This document shows positions 52,879 through 62,488 of a stretch of DNA of 64,000 bases, one piece after another. Positions within the stretch are counted from its first letter, which is position 1; every line of letters starts with the position of its first letter. The DNA is taken from NCBI GenBank assembly GCA_021732975.1, contig JAKFWC010000013.1:29843-93842 (forward strand), in the 5' to 3' direction. The position numbers and the translations under genes were made by a program. This DNA comes from Planctomycetaceae bacterium. GTDB taxonomy: Bacteria > Planctomycetota > Planctomycetia > Planctomycetales > Planctomycetaceae. Below the pieces are notes generated by a model. That model ran no database searches, was not told where the DNA came from, and was given only the letters and a program-made list of their open reading frames with translations.

Positions 52879-55800
52879 ATGAACTGGCTCATTCGTTTTT
52901 CGCTGCATCACCGCTTGCTCGTCGTCAGTCTTGCGATGATTGCGCTCGGCCTCGGTACGCGGACGATGATCGGCTTACCGATCGACATTTTCCCCAATCT
53001 TACCCGGCCCCGCGTCACCGTTATGACGGAATGCCCCGGGCTGTCTCCAGAGGAAGTCGAGACGCTGGTCACCTTCCCGATGGAAACAGCATTCAATGGT
53101 GCCACCGGGGTGGAAGCCGTCCGCAGTTCGTCGGGCATCGGCCTCTCAGTGATCTACGTGGAGTTTGGTTGGAACACGGACATCTACGTCGCCCGCCAAA
53201 CGGTCAATGAGCGGCTGGCGACAGTGAGCAGCCGGATGCCGGAAGGGGTCAAGCCAGAACTGGCTCCGATCAGCTCGATCATGGGTCAAATCATGATGGT
53301 CGGCATGTACAGCGAAGGGGGCAAGACGCCACCCCTGGAAGTCCGGACCTTGGCCGACTGGGTGGTCCGCCCACGGCTGTTAACGATTCCCGGTGTGGCT
53401 CAGGTGATCACCATGGGCGGCGGACGCAAACAATTCCAAGTGCTCGTGGACCCCGACCAACTGACTGCTTTCGGCGTCACTTTGCAGGACGTGGAGGTCG
53501 CACTCCGGGAAAGCAATCAGAATGCCACCGGGGGCTATGTCGAACAAGGATCGCTGGAGTTTTTGGTGCGCGGCGTTGGACGCATTCAGTCGGTTGCCGA
53601 TCTGGAAGAATCAGTGGTGAAATCAACGGCTGGCCGGGCCGTCCTCATCCGCGATGTCGCCACCATCCGTGAAGGTGGGCAAATCAAGCGCGGCGACAGT
53701 TCGGTCAACGGCCACCCTGCGGTCGTATTAACGATCGCCAAACAACCACAAGGTGATACTCGACGCCTCACCGAAGCGGTGACTGCGGCACTGGAAGAGG
53801 TAAAGAAAGCGCTTCCGCCGGACATCGTGATCGAAAGCGAAATCTATCAGCAACGCGAGTTCATCGACCGTGGTATCGAGAATGTCCTGGAAGCGCTCCG
53901 TGATGGGGCGATTCTGGTGCTGATCATTCTGTTTCTGTTCCTGCTCAATTTTCGAACAACCTTCATCACGCTGACGGCCATTCCGCTGTCTATCGTGCTG
54001 ACGGGCTTATTCTTTTACTGGACCGGGATGTCGATCAACGTCATGACGCTCGGTGGACTCGCAGTCGCAATGGGGGAATTGGTCGATGATGCGATTGTCG
54101 ATATCGAAAACGTGTTCCGGCGGTTGGGACAAAACGCGGGGCTGGCAAAACCACGTCCGGCGCTGACCGTCATTTATGAGGCGAGCATCGAAGTTCGCAG
54201 CGCGATTGTGTATGGCACGATGCTGGTCATTCTCGTCTTCGTACCCCTGTTTGCGTTGTCGGGTGTTGAAGGTCGATTGTTCGCTCCGCTAGGCGTTGCC
54301 TACATCGTTTCGATCCTCGCATCGTTGCTGATTTCACTGACTGTCACACCGGTTTTGGGGAGTTTGCTGCTCTCGGGTAAATCTGCTCAATCTCATGGGG
54401 CTCAAGACAGTCCATTGCTGCGGTATTTGAAGCTTATCGCCACGCCGATCGTTCGTACGAGCATGCACCCGCTGGGACTGACGGTGATCCTGCTGGTTGT
54501 GGGGGTTGCGATGGTCGGCAGCGGCATCCTCGTCACACAGCTTGGAACGGACTTCTTGCCGCAGTTCGACGAGGGAGCGGCGCAAGTCAATGTGGTTTTG
54601 CCTCCGGGGTCATCGCTGGAGGCGTCCAACCGTGCCAGCGCCATGGTCGACGTGGCCTTCCGCCGCCACATGGTTGATCAGGAGCATCCGAATGGTCTCG
54701 TGCTGTACTGGGTTCGACGTAGCGGCCGAGCGGAAATGGACGAACATGCTGAAGGCGTGAACATGACGGAATACATCGTCACGCTCAATCCGCAAAGCGG
54801 TGTCTCCCGTGTCGACACTCTTGCGACGCTTCGAAAAGAATTAGAAGAGATCCCCGGCATCGAGTACGAAGCCGAACAGCCCCTCGCCCACTTGATCAGT
54901 CACATGCTCTCCGGCGTCTCGGCACAGATCGCGATCAAGCTCTATGGCGACGACTTGGATGTGCTCCGCCGTAAAGCTCAGGAGATTAAAACGGCCATTA
55001 CGGGAGTCGAAGGGCTGGCACCGCCGGTCGTCGAACCCCAGCAACTGATTCCCCAGCTTCGCATTGAACTCAACCGCGAGCAGTTGGCAGCGTATGGATT
55101 GACGGCGGGTTACGTCAACGAGTTTATCGAAACCGCCTTGAATGGGCGAGTGGTTTCTATCGTTTTGGACGGCCAGCGGACGTTCGATCTGATGGTCCGA
55201 TTGAAGGATGAATATCGGACGGATTTTGATCTGATTCAGCGGTTGTCGGTCAATCTCCCACAAGGCGGCCGCATTCCGCTCTCCACGGTGGCCCGCATTT
55301 ATGAGGCGGGCGGTCCGAACACAATTAATCGCGAGAACGTCCGTCGCCGGATCACGATTCGATGTAACACCACCGATCGCGACCTTGGCAGTGTTGTAGC
55401 CGATATCAAGCGGGCAGTTGACAGCAAAGTGTCACTGCCCGAAGGCTACTTCCTGCAATATGGCGGCCAATTTGAGGCTCAGCAGGAAGCGACCCGCACA
55501 ATCACGCTGCTCAGTCTTGTGTCAGTCGGCGGCGTGTTTTTGGTGCTCTACACGTTATTCCCCTCAGCGCGCATCGTGTTGCAAATCATGTTTGCGCTGC
55601 CCACGGCGTTCGTGGGCGGAGCCATCGCGCTCTGGCTGACCGGACAGACGCTAACGGTCGCCAGCATGGTCGGATTCATTTCGCTCGGTGGCATTGCCGC
55701 ACGGAACGGCATTCTGCTCGTCTCTCATTACATGCATCTGATGCGTGAGGAAGGTGAAGGCTTCACAGAGCAGATGGTGCTCCGCGGTAGCCTCGAACGA

Positions 55801-56061
55801 CTTGCACCGGTCCTGATGACGGCCTTGACCGCGGGCATCGGCCTCGTGCCACTCGTGCTCGGCGGCCATCAACCCGGAAAGGAAATTCTTTACCCGGTCG
55901 CCACCGTGATTCTCGGCGGTCTCATCACCTGCACAATCTGCGAATACGTCGTCCACCCCGGACTCTTCTTCCAATTCAGCGGTCAGGACGCCAGCCGACT
56001 GACGAGTCGAGCGGAGATTGAAGCGGAAGAGAGTCCAGCACCGGCTCATACCCATGATTGA
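52879..56061 (+). CDS. czcA: CzcA-type heavy-metal RND efflux pump, 1060 aa
   Basis: ATG 52879 begins MNWLIRFSLHHRLLVVSLA, the usual CzcA-like first helix. Twelve helices and two large periplasmic loops fit the family length of about 1050. Conserved segments: DIFPNLTRPRVTVMTECPG, IPGVAQVITMGGGRKQF, LGGLAVAMGELVDDAIVDI (helix 4; it has ELVDD rather than the DFG form of classical CzcA) and GGHQPGKEILYPVATVILG near the end. The C-terminus ends in PAHTHD. It exports divalent cations by proton antiport with adaptor 48808 and the TolC-type duct. TTG 52840 is an alternative but poorer start. Confidence 0.93.
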   Translation: MNWLIRFSLHHRLLVVSLAMIALGLGTRTMIGLPIDIFPNLTRPRVTVMTECPGLSPEEVETLVTFPMETAFNGATGVEAVRSSSGIGLSVIYVEFGWNTDIYVARQTVNERLATVSSRMPEGVKPELAPISSIMGQIMMVGMYSEGGKTPPLEVRTLADWVVRPRLLTIPGVAQVITMGGGRKQFQVLVDPDQLTAFGVTLQDVEVALRESNQNATGGYVEQGSLEFLVRGVGRIQSVADLEESVVKSTAGRAVLIRDVATIREGGQIKRGDSSVNGHPAVVLTIAKQPQGDTRRLTEAVTAALEEVKKALPPDIVIESEIYQQREFIDRGIENVLEALRDGAILVLIILFLFLLNFRTTFITLTAIPLSIVLTGLFFYWTGMSINVMTLGGLAVAMGELVDDAIVDIENVFRRLGQNAGLAKPRPALTVIYEASIEVRSAIVYGTMLVILVFVPLFALSGVEGRLFAPLGVAYIVSILASLLISLTVTPVLGSLLLSGKSAQSHGAQDSPLLRYLKLIATPIVRTSMHPLGLTVILLVVGVAMVGSGILVTQLGTDFLPQFDEGAAQVNVVLPPGSSLEASNRASAMVDVAFRRHMVDQEHPNGLVLYWVRRSGRAEMDEHAEGVNMTEYIVTLNPQSGVSRVDTLATLRKELEEIPGIEYEAEQPLAHLISHMLSGVSAQIAIKLYGDDLDVLRRKAQEIKTAITGVEGLAPPVVEPQQLIPQLRIELNREQLAAYGLTAGYVNEFIETALNGRVVSIVLDGQRTFDLMVRLKDEYRTDFDLIQRLSVNLPQGGRIPLSTVARIYEAGGPNTINRENVRRRITIRCNTTDRDLGSVVADIKRAVDSKVSLPEGYFLQYGGQFEAQQEATRTITLLSLVSVGGVFLVLYTLFPSARIVLQIMFALPTAFVGGAIALWLTGQTLTVASMVGFISLGGIAARNGILLVSHYMHLMREEGEGFTEQMVLRGSLERLAPVLMTALTAGIGLVPLVLGGHQPGKEILYPVATVILGGLITCTICEYVVHPGLFFQFSGQDASRLTSRAEIEAEESPAPAHTHD

Positions 56062-56070
56062 GGGCTTAAA

Positions 56071-56265
56071 ATGATCGAAAAACTTCGCCGCGGTAGACCC
56101 CCGACATTTTCCGCGGAAGATCGCCAGCACCTTGCCGAATTGATCCGGCAATATGGGATTCGGGGCACATTGCGGATCGTTGAGACCCCTGTCTCATCCC
56201 CCACTTTGTCCTTGATCGCACGTGAATTCGGCATTCCGTTGCGCCGAGGACGGCGAGCTCAATGA
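56071..56265 (+). CDS. RGRPPTF mini DNA-binding-like protein, 64 aa
   Basis: Starts nine bases after the pump stop, so it is cotranscribed. The sequence opens MIEKLRRGRPPTFSAEDRQ, then ELIRQYGIRGTLRI and SPTLSLIAREFGIPLRRG, ending RRAQ. It is a paralogue of the 92-residue protein at 29991 without the polar tail. RGRPP is AT-hook-like and the rest can form a helix-turn-helix, so it may bind DNA and regulate the operon that carries it. No larger regulator (MerR, ArsR, two-component) was found in the window. Confidence 0.75.
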   Translation: MIEKLRRGRPPTFSAEDRQHLAELIRQYGIRGTLRIVETPVSSPTLSLIAREFGIPLRRGRRAQ

Positions 56266-56538
56266 TGATCGGTGAAGGCCCACAGAAGTCAGATGGGGTT
56301 TGCGGAGAAGAATGGACTTTCCGTTCATCTATAGCTGCTTTACAGGAACTTCGAGGCGGTCATTTTAACTTCGGCGGACGACGGCAGCGCGCTCGTGCGG
56401 GATGCCTTCTCTTCGAACGTGCCATTCGAGGTCGCATGTGCTGCTCGATCTCGTCCGCACGAAAGGCCGCGTGCTGAGCTTCGTGAAGGTCTGTTTCCAT
56501 CCTCATGAGCAATCGTCACCCGGTCTCCAGCGTGATTT

Positions 56539-56726
56539 CACGACGGGAAGCCGGAGCAATTCAAATTGAATGCCGCGGCATTAAGACTGACCCGCGGACA
56601 TGGTCTCGGCGTTCCAGTCGAAAGATAAAGAACTAATGACCTGCATCAGAAGGGAAATGATGCCCGGCTGTCGCTGAAGATCAAACGCAAGTCGTAGACC
56701 GCTAAATTCGAGTTGAATCACGATTA
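56539..56726 (+). pseudogene. Degraded third copy of the His-rich periplasmic gene
   Basis: Nucleotides align with the 3' half of the genes at 47062 and 48152 (the stretch coding for HDGKPEQFKL, ASAFQLKDEEL, NDARLSLKIKGK and KFEL), but with small deletions and stops, and without the 5' half. A degenerate tail and the dispersed repeat follow in the same order as after paralogue B. It is therefore a relic of a duplicated block, now separated from the original by 7.9 kb. The rest of 56266-57080 shows no gene. Confidence 0.75.
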
Positions 56727-56759
56727 AGAGGCCACTGGTCGTTGAGATCGATCGTTGAC

Positions 56760-56812
56760 GCGCCCGATTCTTTCCGGTGGCGACGACCCTTGTCGCGCCG
56801 GGTGGCGCTAGG
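56760..56812. repeat. Dispersed GC-rich repeat, copy 2
   Basis: Second copy of the repeat at 48671-48724, one base shorter, lying 34 bases after the end of the degraded His-rich copy. Order and spacing relative to the His-rich sequence are conserved in both places, supporting duplication of a larger block. Confidence 0.6.
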
Positions 56813-57080
56813 GCGCTCGCTTTTGACTGGAGGCCATTGCGGGCAAGATTCCACCATGCGCGCCCCGTCCGCAACAGCCACGTATTAGTAAATGTGAGGA
56901 GGCTTTCAATGCGAGCGGCGAGAGGCGGCGAACGACGACGGGCGGCGTAATCCTTCTTGCCGTTTCGATACATCCGCGATCGAATTCGGAACGATGGGTC
57001 GTGTCATAGCCCCCTAGCGTGGATTGAGCCCGGCATCTTCGTCTAAGCAACCCAGTGACGAAGCCAACAAGGAGATCAGG

Positions 57081-59537
57081 ATGACTGAAAGGTTACGAAT
57101 CGAAATCAATCTGGTTCTGCCTGCCGTTCCAGACACACGCGATGCCTGCGTCCAGCGTTTGGCCGATCTGCTGGAGTCGAAGGAAGGCGTCGAGTCCGCC
57201 CATCTTTGGGACACGAGTGAGAAAGGGCCGGACCAATTCTGCATTCATTTCGATCCCCAACGGATTTCGATGGGAGAGGTACGGGACTTGGTGATCCGGG
57301 CGGGTGCCGAACTTGAGCAGCGGTTCGGCCATTTGCTGCTCAAAGCGGAGCCAATGCACGCCCGCCAGGCCCGCTCCGTGGAGTCGCAAGTCAGCCGGAT
57401 CAAAGGCGTGCTCGAAGCCGCGGTGTCGCCCGCCGGGGTCGTGCGAATTGAATTCGATCGACACGCGGTTGATGAGAAAGGCATCTCGTCGGAACTGCAA
57501 AAGATCGGCATGCTCAAGATCGAGGATTCAGTTCGAAGCGCGCCTGTCGAAGCGGCAGAGGCGGAGCCTAAGCCAGCCAGTGAAACCACCGACCACGGAC
57601 ACGGTGGCCTCTTCGGAGAACAGACGGAACTCATATTTGCTGCGATTTGCGGTGGGCTGCTGCTCGCCGGTTGGATTATCTCCGCATTGTTCACTTTTTC
57701 GCCATGGCTCCCTTGGAGCCTGTATTTGGCAGCCTATTTCTTCGGTGGCTTCTTTACCTTCCGCGAGGCGTTCGAGAACATCCGTGCCTTCCGGCTGGAG
57801 ATCGATCTTCTGATGCTGGTAGCGGCCATTGGCGCGGCCACGCTCGGCGAGTGGGCCGAAGGCGCTTTGCTCCTGTTTCTGTTTAGCCTGGGGCACGCGC
57901 TCGAACACTATGCGATGGGACGTGCCAAGCGAGCGATAGAAGCGCTCGCCGAACTTGCTCCGCAAACCGCCTTGGTCCGTCGCGACGACCAGACGGCGGA
58001 CCTTCCGGTTGAGCAGCTACGCCTGGGCGACGTCGTGATCATCAAGCCGAACGAGCGGATTCCCGCAGACGGCTTTGTGCTCAAGGGCGAAAGCAGCGTC
58101 AACCAGGCCCCGATCACTGGCGAAAGCGTGCCTGTGGACAAGCAGGCTGTGGACGATCCTTTGCAGGCGGCCGCCAATCCGGATCGGCTCGGACCCGAAT
58201 ATCGCACGTTTGCCGGCACGATCAACGGCGGCGGCGCTTTGGAGATTCAGGTCGTCAAACTCTCCAGTGAATCCACGCTGGCCCGCGTCGTGAAAATGGT
58301 CAACGAAGCGGAGACACAGAAGTCCCCCACACAGCAATTCACTGACAAGTTAGAGCGCATCTTTGTCCCGGCCGTGCTCGCCTTCGCGGTTCTGTTGCTC
58401 TTCACCTGGACTGTCATCGACGAGCCTTTCCGCGATTCGTTTTACCGGGCGATGGCGGTATTGGTGGCGGCCAGTCCTTGTGCGCTGGCCATTTCAACAC
58501 CCAGTGCCGTTTTAAGCGGTGTGGCCCGCGCGGCACGGGGCGGCGTGCTCGTGAAGGGCGGCGGTCCGCTGGAGAATCTCGGGCGGCTGGGTGCCATCGC
58601 CTTCGACAAGACCGGCACACTGACTGAGGGAAAGCCGCGGTTGACCGACGCCATCGCGGCAAGCAGCCGTTCCGAAGAGGAGTTGTTGCGCGTGGCCATT
58701 GCCGTGGAGAAACTCAGCGATCACCCGTTGGCCGCGGCTGTCGTCCAGGGCGGCAAGGAACGTCTGAAGGGCGATTCGGACTTGCAGGCCCATGACGTGC
58801 AAAGCATCACCGGCCGCGGCGTCAAGGCGACCGTCAATGGTACTCAGGTCTATGTCGGTAAAGACCGCCTCTTTGGCGAAATTGAAGGGCCTCCCATTCC
58901 GGATGAACTTCGCAAGTCTACGGAAGACCTGAAGTCCGGCGGACGCACGACGATGATCGTCCGGCAGGCAGAGACCTACCTGGGCGTGCTGGGCCTGATG
59001 GACACGCCCCGTGACGCCGCTAAGGTGGTCATCGGCCGGCTCAAGGAACTTGGCGTCAAACGAATGATCATGCTCTCCGGCGACAACCAGCAGGTCGCCG
59101 ATGCAGTGGCTCGGCAAGTTGGTATAGACGAAGCCGTGGGAGACCTTATGCCCGACGACAAAGTCGCGGCGATCAAGAAGCTCAGCCAGGAAGGAGGCGT
59201 GGCCATGGTGGGCGACGGTGTCAACGATGCCCCTGCAATGGCCAGTGCTACAGTCGGCATTGCGATGGGCGCGGCTGGTTCCGACGTGGCATTAGAGACT
59301 GCCGACGTGGCGCTCATGGCAGACGATTTGAACCATCTCCCCTTTGCCGTCGGGCTCAGCCGGAAAACCAGCCGCATCATCCGGCAGAACCTCTGGTTCA
59401 GTCTGGGCATGGTCGCGTTCCTGATTCCTGCGACAGTGCTGGGGCTGCAATTGGGTGCCGCCGTGTTGTTCCACGAAGGCTCGACGATACTCGTCGTCTT
59501 CAATGCCCTGCGGCTTCTCAAGTATGGCGACGAATGA
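57081..59537 (+). CDS. P1B-type ATPase with SPC motif (P1B-4-like, Co/Fe/Zn), 818 aa
   Basis: ATG 57081 has AAGGAG seven bases upstream. The first 190 residues hold two HMA-fold-like segments without CxxC and a His stretch (DHGHGGLF). The ATPase core has ITGESVPVDK, ASPCALAIST in helix 6 (SPC instead of CPC) near 464, FDKTGTLTEG near 508, SDHPLA, MLSGDNQQ and GDGVNDAPAMA. HEGSTILVVFNALRLL at the end is typical of the P1B-4 class, which exports Co, Fe or Zn. The protein probably complements the CPC-type ATPase at 50670 with a different ion range (inference). Confidence 0.9.
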   Translation: MTERLRIEINLVLPAVPDTRDACVQRLADLLESKEGVESAHLWDTSEKGPDQFCIHFDPQRISMGEVRDLVIRAGAELEQRFGHLLLKAEPMHARQARSVESQVSRIKGVLEAAVSPAGVVRIEFDRHAVDEKGISSELQKIGMLKIEDSVRSAPVEAAEAEPKPASETTDHGHGGLFGEQTELIFAAICGGLLLAGWIISALFTFSPWLPWSLYLAAYFFGGFFTFREAFENIRAFRLEIDLLMLVAAIGAATLGEWAEGALLLFLFSLGHALEHYAMGRAKRAIEALAELAPQTALVRRDDQTADLPVEQLRLGDVVIIKPNERIPADGFVLKGESSVNQAPITGESVPVDKQAVDDPLQAAANPDRLGPEYRTFAGTINGGGALEIQVVKLSSESTLARVVKMVNEAETQKSPTQQFTDKLERIFVPAVLAFAVLLLFTWTVIDEPFRDSFYRAMAVLVAASPCALAISTPSAVLSGVARAARGGVLVKGGGPLENLGRLGAIAFDKTGTLTEGKPRLTDAIAASSRSEEELLRVAIAVEKLSDHPLAAAVVQGGKERLKGDSDLQAHDVQSITGRGVKATVNGTQVYVGKDRLFGEIEGPPIPDELRKSTEDLKSGGRTTMIVRQAETYLGVLGLMDTPRDAAKVVIGRLKELGVKRMIMLSGDNQQVADAVARQVGIDEAVGDLMPDDKVAAIKKLSQEGGVAMVGDGVNDAPAMASATVGIAMGAAGSDVALETADVALMADDLNHLPFAVGLSRKTSRIIRQNLWFSLGMVAFLIPATVLGLQLGAAVLFHEGSTILVVFNALRLLKYGDE

Positions 59538-59639
59538 ACGGCCGCGATGGAAGTGGATAGGTTGTTTTCCGCCCAACGTAATTGACCAGGATTTGGGTCG
59601 GTCGTTTGGGAACGAGAGTATGCGAAAAGGTCGGCGTTC

Positions 59640-61898
59640 ATGGCAACTACTCCAGAAATCCCTTCATTAACGCGAGTGCGTGACCTTACGGCTGGACTGG
59701 TCGTGTTCCTGGTCGCGCTGCCTTTGTGTCTGGGAATCGCGCTGGGGTCGGGCGCGCCGCTGTTCTCGGGACTGCTCGCGGGAATTATCGGCGGCATCCT
59801 GGTCGGTGCGATCAGCGGCTCACAGGTCAGCGTCAGCGGCCCTGGCAACACGCTCATGGTGATTGTCGCAACGCAGATTGCAACGCTGGGATCGTTCGAA
59901 GCCTTTTTGCTGGCGCTGGTGCTTGCCGGCGTCATCCAGATCGCACTGGGGGCGGCGCGACTGGGATTCTTAGCCGCGTATTTCCCTTCGAGCGTAATCA
60001 AAGGACTCTTGGCGGCCATCGGCATCATTTTGGTGCTGAAGCAGGTTCCTCACCTACTCGGACACAGCGCGGACCCCGAAGGAGACATGGCGTTTCAGCA
60101 ACACGACCACGCGAATACATTCAGTGAGCTCCTTCGCATGGTCGACCATATCCACCCGGCTGCAATCGTCATTGGACTTGGATCGCTCGCCTTGCTCATC
60201 TCCTGGACCCGGTTCAGGCCACTGAAACAATCGATCGTTCCGGCACCTTTGGTCGTGGTGTTGTTCGGGGTGAGTTTAGGCTTTGTCTTCGGACAACTCG
60301 GCGGGACCTGGGCGCTTGAGCCGAGTAACTTCGTGCAGGTGCCCGTGGCTGACAGCCTGGCCGGATTCCTGGGATTTCTCCGGTGGCCCGATTTTTCGCA
60401 ATGGTCCAACCCGGCTGTGTACAGGGCGGGACTGACCATCGCGGCGGTTGCTTCTCTTGAGACCCTGCTCAACTTGGAGGCTGCCGATAAGATCGACCCG
60501 CAACAACGCACGTCTCCCCCGAGCCGCGAATTGCTGGCTCAGGGTGTCGGCAACGTGGCAGCCGGGTTGATCGGCGGCATTCCCGTCACATCCGTGATCG
60601 TCCGCAGTTCCGTCAACATCAATGCTGGGAGCCGCACGAAACTGGCTACGATCATTCACGGCCTCCTGCTACTGGTAAGTGTTGCGCTTTTCCCAGTCTG
60701 GCTGAACGCCATACCATTGCCCTGCCTGGCGGCGATCCTGCTGGTCACTGGTATCAAACTCGTCAGCCCGAACCTAGTCCGGCAGATGTGGAACGAGGGT
60801 CGCTACCAGTTCGTGCCATTCGTGCTGACGGTGACCGCGATTGTTCTGACCGATCTGCTGATTGGCGTCCTGATTGGGCTGGCGGTGAGCCTGGGCTTCA
60901 TTCTCAATAGCAACCTGCGTCGACCAATCCGCCGCTTCGTGGAAAAGCACTTGGGCGGCGACGTGTTGCACATCGAGTTGGCTAACCAGGTCAGCTTTCT
61001 GAACCGGGCTGCACTGCTGAAGATCCTGGATGCGGTGCCTCGCGGCGGAAAAGTGTTGCTCGACGCTCAGGACACCGACTATATCGACCCAGATATTTTG
61101 GACCTTCTCCGCGATTTCAATGAAAAGACTGCCCCGGCGCGTGGCGTGGAGGTGAGTTTGCTTGGGTTCAGACGCAAATACCAGCTCAAAGACCGGGTGC
61201 AATACGTCGACTATTCCACGCGAGACCTTCAGAGTCAGCTCACTCCCCAACAGGTGCTGCAAATTTTGACGGACGGCCACGAGCGGTTCCGCACGGGTCA
61301 GCGTCTGACACGCGACCTCGGTCGCCAAGTCCGCGCAACGTCCGGCGGACAGCATCCTCTGGCCGTCATCCTCAGTTGCATCGATTCTCGCACGCCGACC
61401 GAGCTGATCTTCGACATGGGAGTGGGCGACAGCTTCAGTATCCGCATTGCCGGGAACGTCCTCAGCCGCAAGGTTCTGGGTAGCTTGGAGTACGCTTGCG
61501 CCGTGGCCGGGGCCAAGCTGATCCTCGTCATGGGCCACACGCGGTGCGGCGCGGTAACGGCGGCTGTCGAGCTGGCGTGCTCGTCGGAAACTGCGGCCCA
61601 GGCCACCGGCTGCCAGCATCTCGAACCGATCGTTCAGGCCATTCAGCAATCGGTCGATCTGAACACTTGCCAGCGCCTGGCACAATTGTCAGCCGCCGAA
61701 AAGGAGACCTTCGTCAATGAAGTGGCTCGCGGCAATGTCGCCCGCGTCACGGAGACGCTTATTAGGGAAAGCCAGACCCTCAGTCACCTTCACCAAGAGG
61801 GACGGGTGGCGATCATCGGCGCGATTTATGACGTCGTCACCGGGGAAATCGAATTCTTGCCGCATGCAGATGCGTGCGTCGTGGCCCCGTCAGTATGA
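59640..61898 (+). CDS. SulP anion transporter fused to beta-carbonic anhydrase, 752 aa
   Basis: Residues 1-420 form a SulP-type transporter with about 10-12 helices (GLVVFLVALPLCLGIALGS, SVSGPGNTLMVIVATQ, GNVAAGLIGGIPVTSVIVR). A STAS-like part follows (ELANQVSFLNRAALLKI, LLDAQDTDYIDPDIL, to about 540). From about 545 a beta-carbonic anhydrase has zinc-ligand motifs CIDSRTP and GHTRCGAV. The fusion suggests bicarbonate transport coupled to CO2/bicarbonate interconversion at the inner membrane, as proposed for SulP-CA proteins. It follows the P1B-4 ATPase by about 100 bases. Confidence 0.93.
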   Translation: MATTPEIPSLTRVRDLTAGLVVFLVALPLCLGIALGSGAPLFSGLLAGIIGGILVGAISGSQVSVSGPGNTLMVIVATQIATLGSFEAFLLALVLAGVIQIALGAARLGFLAAYFPSSVIKGLLAAIGIILVLKQVPHLLGHSADPEGDMAFQQHDHANTFSELLRMVDHIHPAAIVIGLGSLALLISWTRFRPLKQSIVPAPLVVVLFGVSLGFVFGQLGGTWALEPSNFVQVPVADSLAGFLGFLRWPDFSQWSNPAVYRAGLTIAAVASLETLLNLEAADKIDPQQRTSPPSRELLAQGVGNVAAGLIGGIPVTSVIVRSSVNINAGSRTKLATIIHGLLLLVSVALFPVWLNAIPLPCLAAILLVTGIKLVSPNLVRQMWNEGRYQFVPFVLTVTAIVLTDLLIGVLIGLAVSLGFILNSNLRRPIRRFVEKHLGGDVLHIELANQVSFLNRAALLKILDAVPRGGKVLLDAQDTDYIDPDILDLLRDFNEKTAPARGVEVSLLGFRRKYQLKDRVQYVDYSTRDLQSQLTPQQVLQILTDGHERFRTGQRLTRDLGRQVRATSGGQHPLAVILSCIDSRTPTELIFDMGVGDSFSIRIAGNVLSRKVLGSLEYACAVAGAKLILVMGHTRCGAVTAAVELACSSETAAQATGCQHLEPIVQAIQQSVDLNTCQRLAQLSAAEKETFVNEVARGNVARVTETLIRESQTLSHLHQEGRVAIIGAIYDVVTGEIEFLPHADACVVAPSV

Positions 61899-61944
61899 GA
61901 CCTATTCGACAGTTTGGCTGAACATCACGAGATAAGGACAAGTC

Positions 61945-62394
61945 GTGGACTGGAACCAGGAAGCCTTCATGGCATTGCAGGTGGTCATGGCCGTCGTACT
62001 CGGCGGTTTCGTGGGGTGGGAACGCGAGTGGCATGCCCGTGAGGCAGGAATCCGCACCTATGGAGCGGTCTCCCTGGGAGCCTGTGTTTTTGCCTTGGTT
62101 TCGACTCACATCACGACTGGCAACAACCCGCATGTAATCGCCGCCGGTGTGGTCACAGGCATCGGCTTCCTCGGCGCGGGTGTGATTCTCCGCGATCAAG
62201 GCAACGTCGTCGGTCTAACCACGGCCGCAACGCTCTGGGCAACCGCGGCCATCGGGATTGCGACCGGCTATGGAATGTACACGCTCGCAATACTCGTCTC
62301 GTTCATTGTCTTTGGGCTGCTGGCGCTGCACCACATTCCGGGCTGGAAATGGCTGAAACAATCAAATGCGAATCCCGAAGCCCTGAAGCAGTGA
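61945..62394 (+). CDS. MgtC/SapB family membrane protein, 149 aa
   Basis: GTG start at 61945 with AAGGA seven bases upstream. Four hydrophobic helices and the family motifs GGFVGWEREWHAREAGIRT, VTGIGFLGAGVILRD and GLTTAATLWATAAIGIATG identify MgtC/SapB. Only the membrane domain is present; the C-terminal ACT-like domain of Salmonella MgtC is absent. The family is tied to Mg2+ limitation and acid adaptation. It follows the SulP-CA gene by 46 bases and is probably cotranscribed. Confidence 0.93.
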   Translation: MDWNQEAFMALQVVMAVVLGGFVGWEREWHAREAGIRTYGAVSLGACVFALVSTHITTGNNPHVIAAGVVTGIGFLGAGVILRDQGNVVGLTTAATLWATAAIGIATGYGMYTLAILVSFIVFGLLALHHIPGWKWLKQSNANPEALKQ

Positions 62395-62488
62395 ACGGGG
62401 CAAATTGCGGCTTCTGACCACAATATCCAAGGTTGCGACGCGAAGACTATGGTTCGGTCACATCGCAGATGTTCATGGCGATTTGTGC

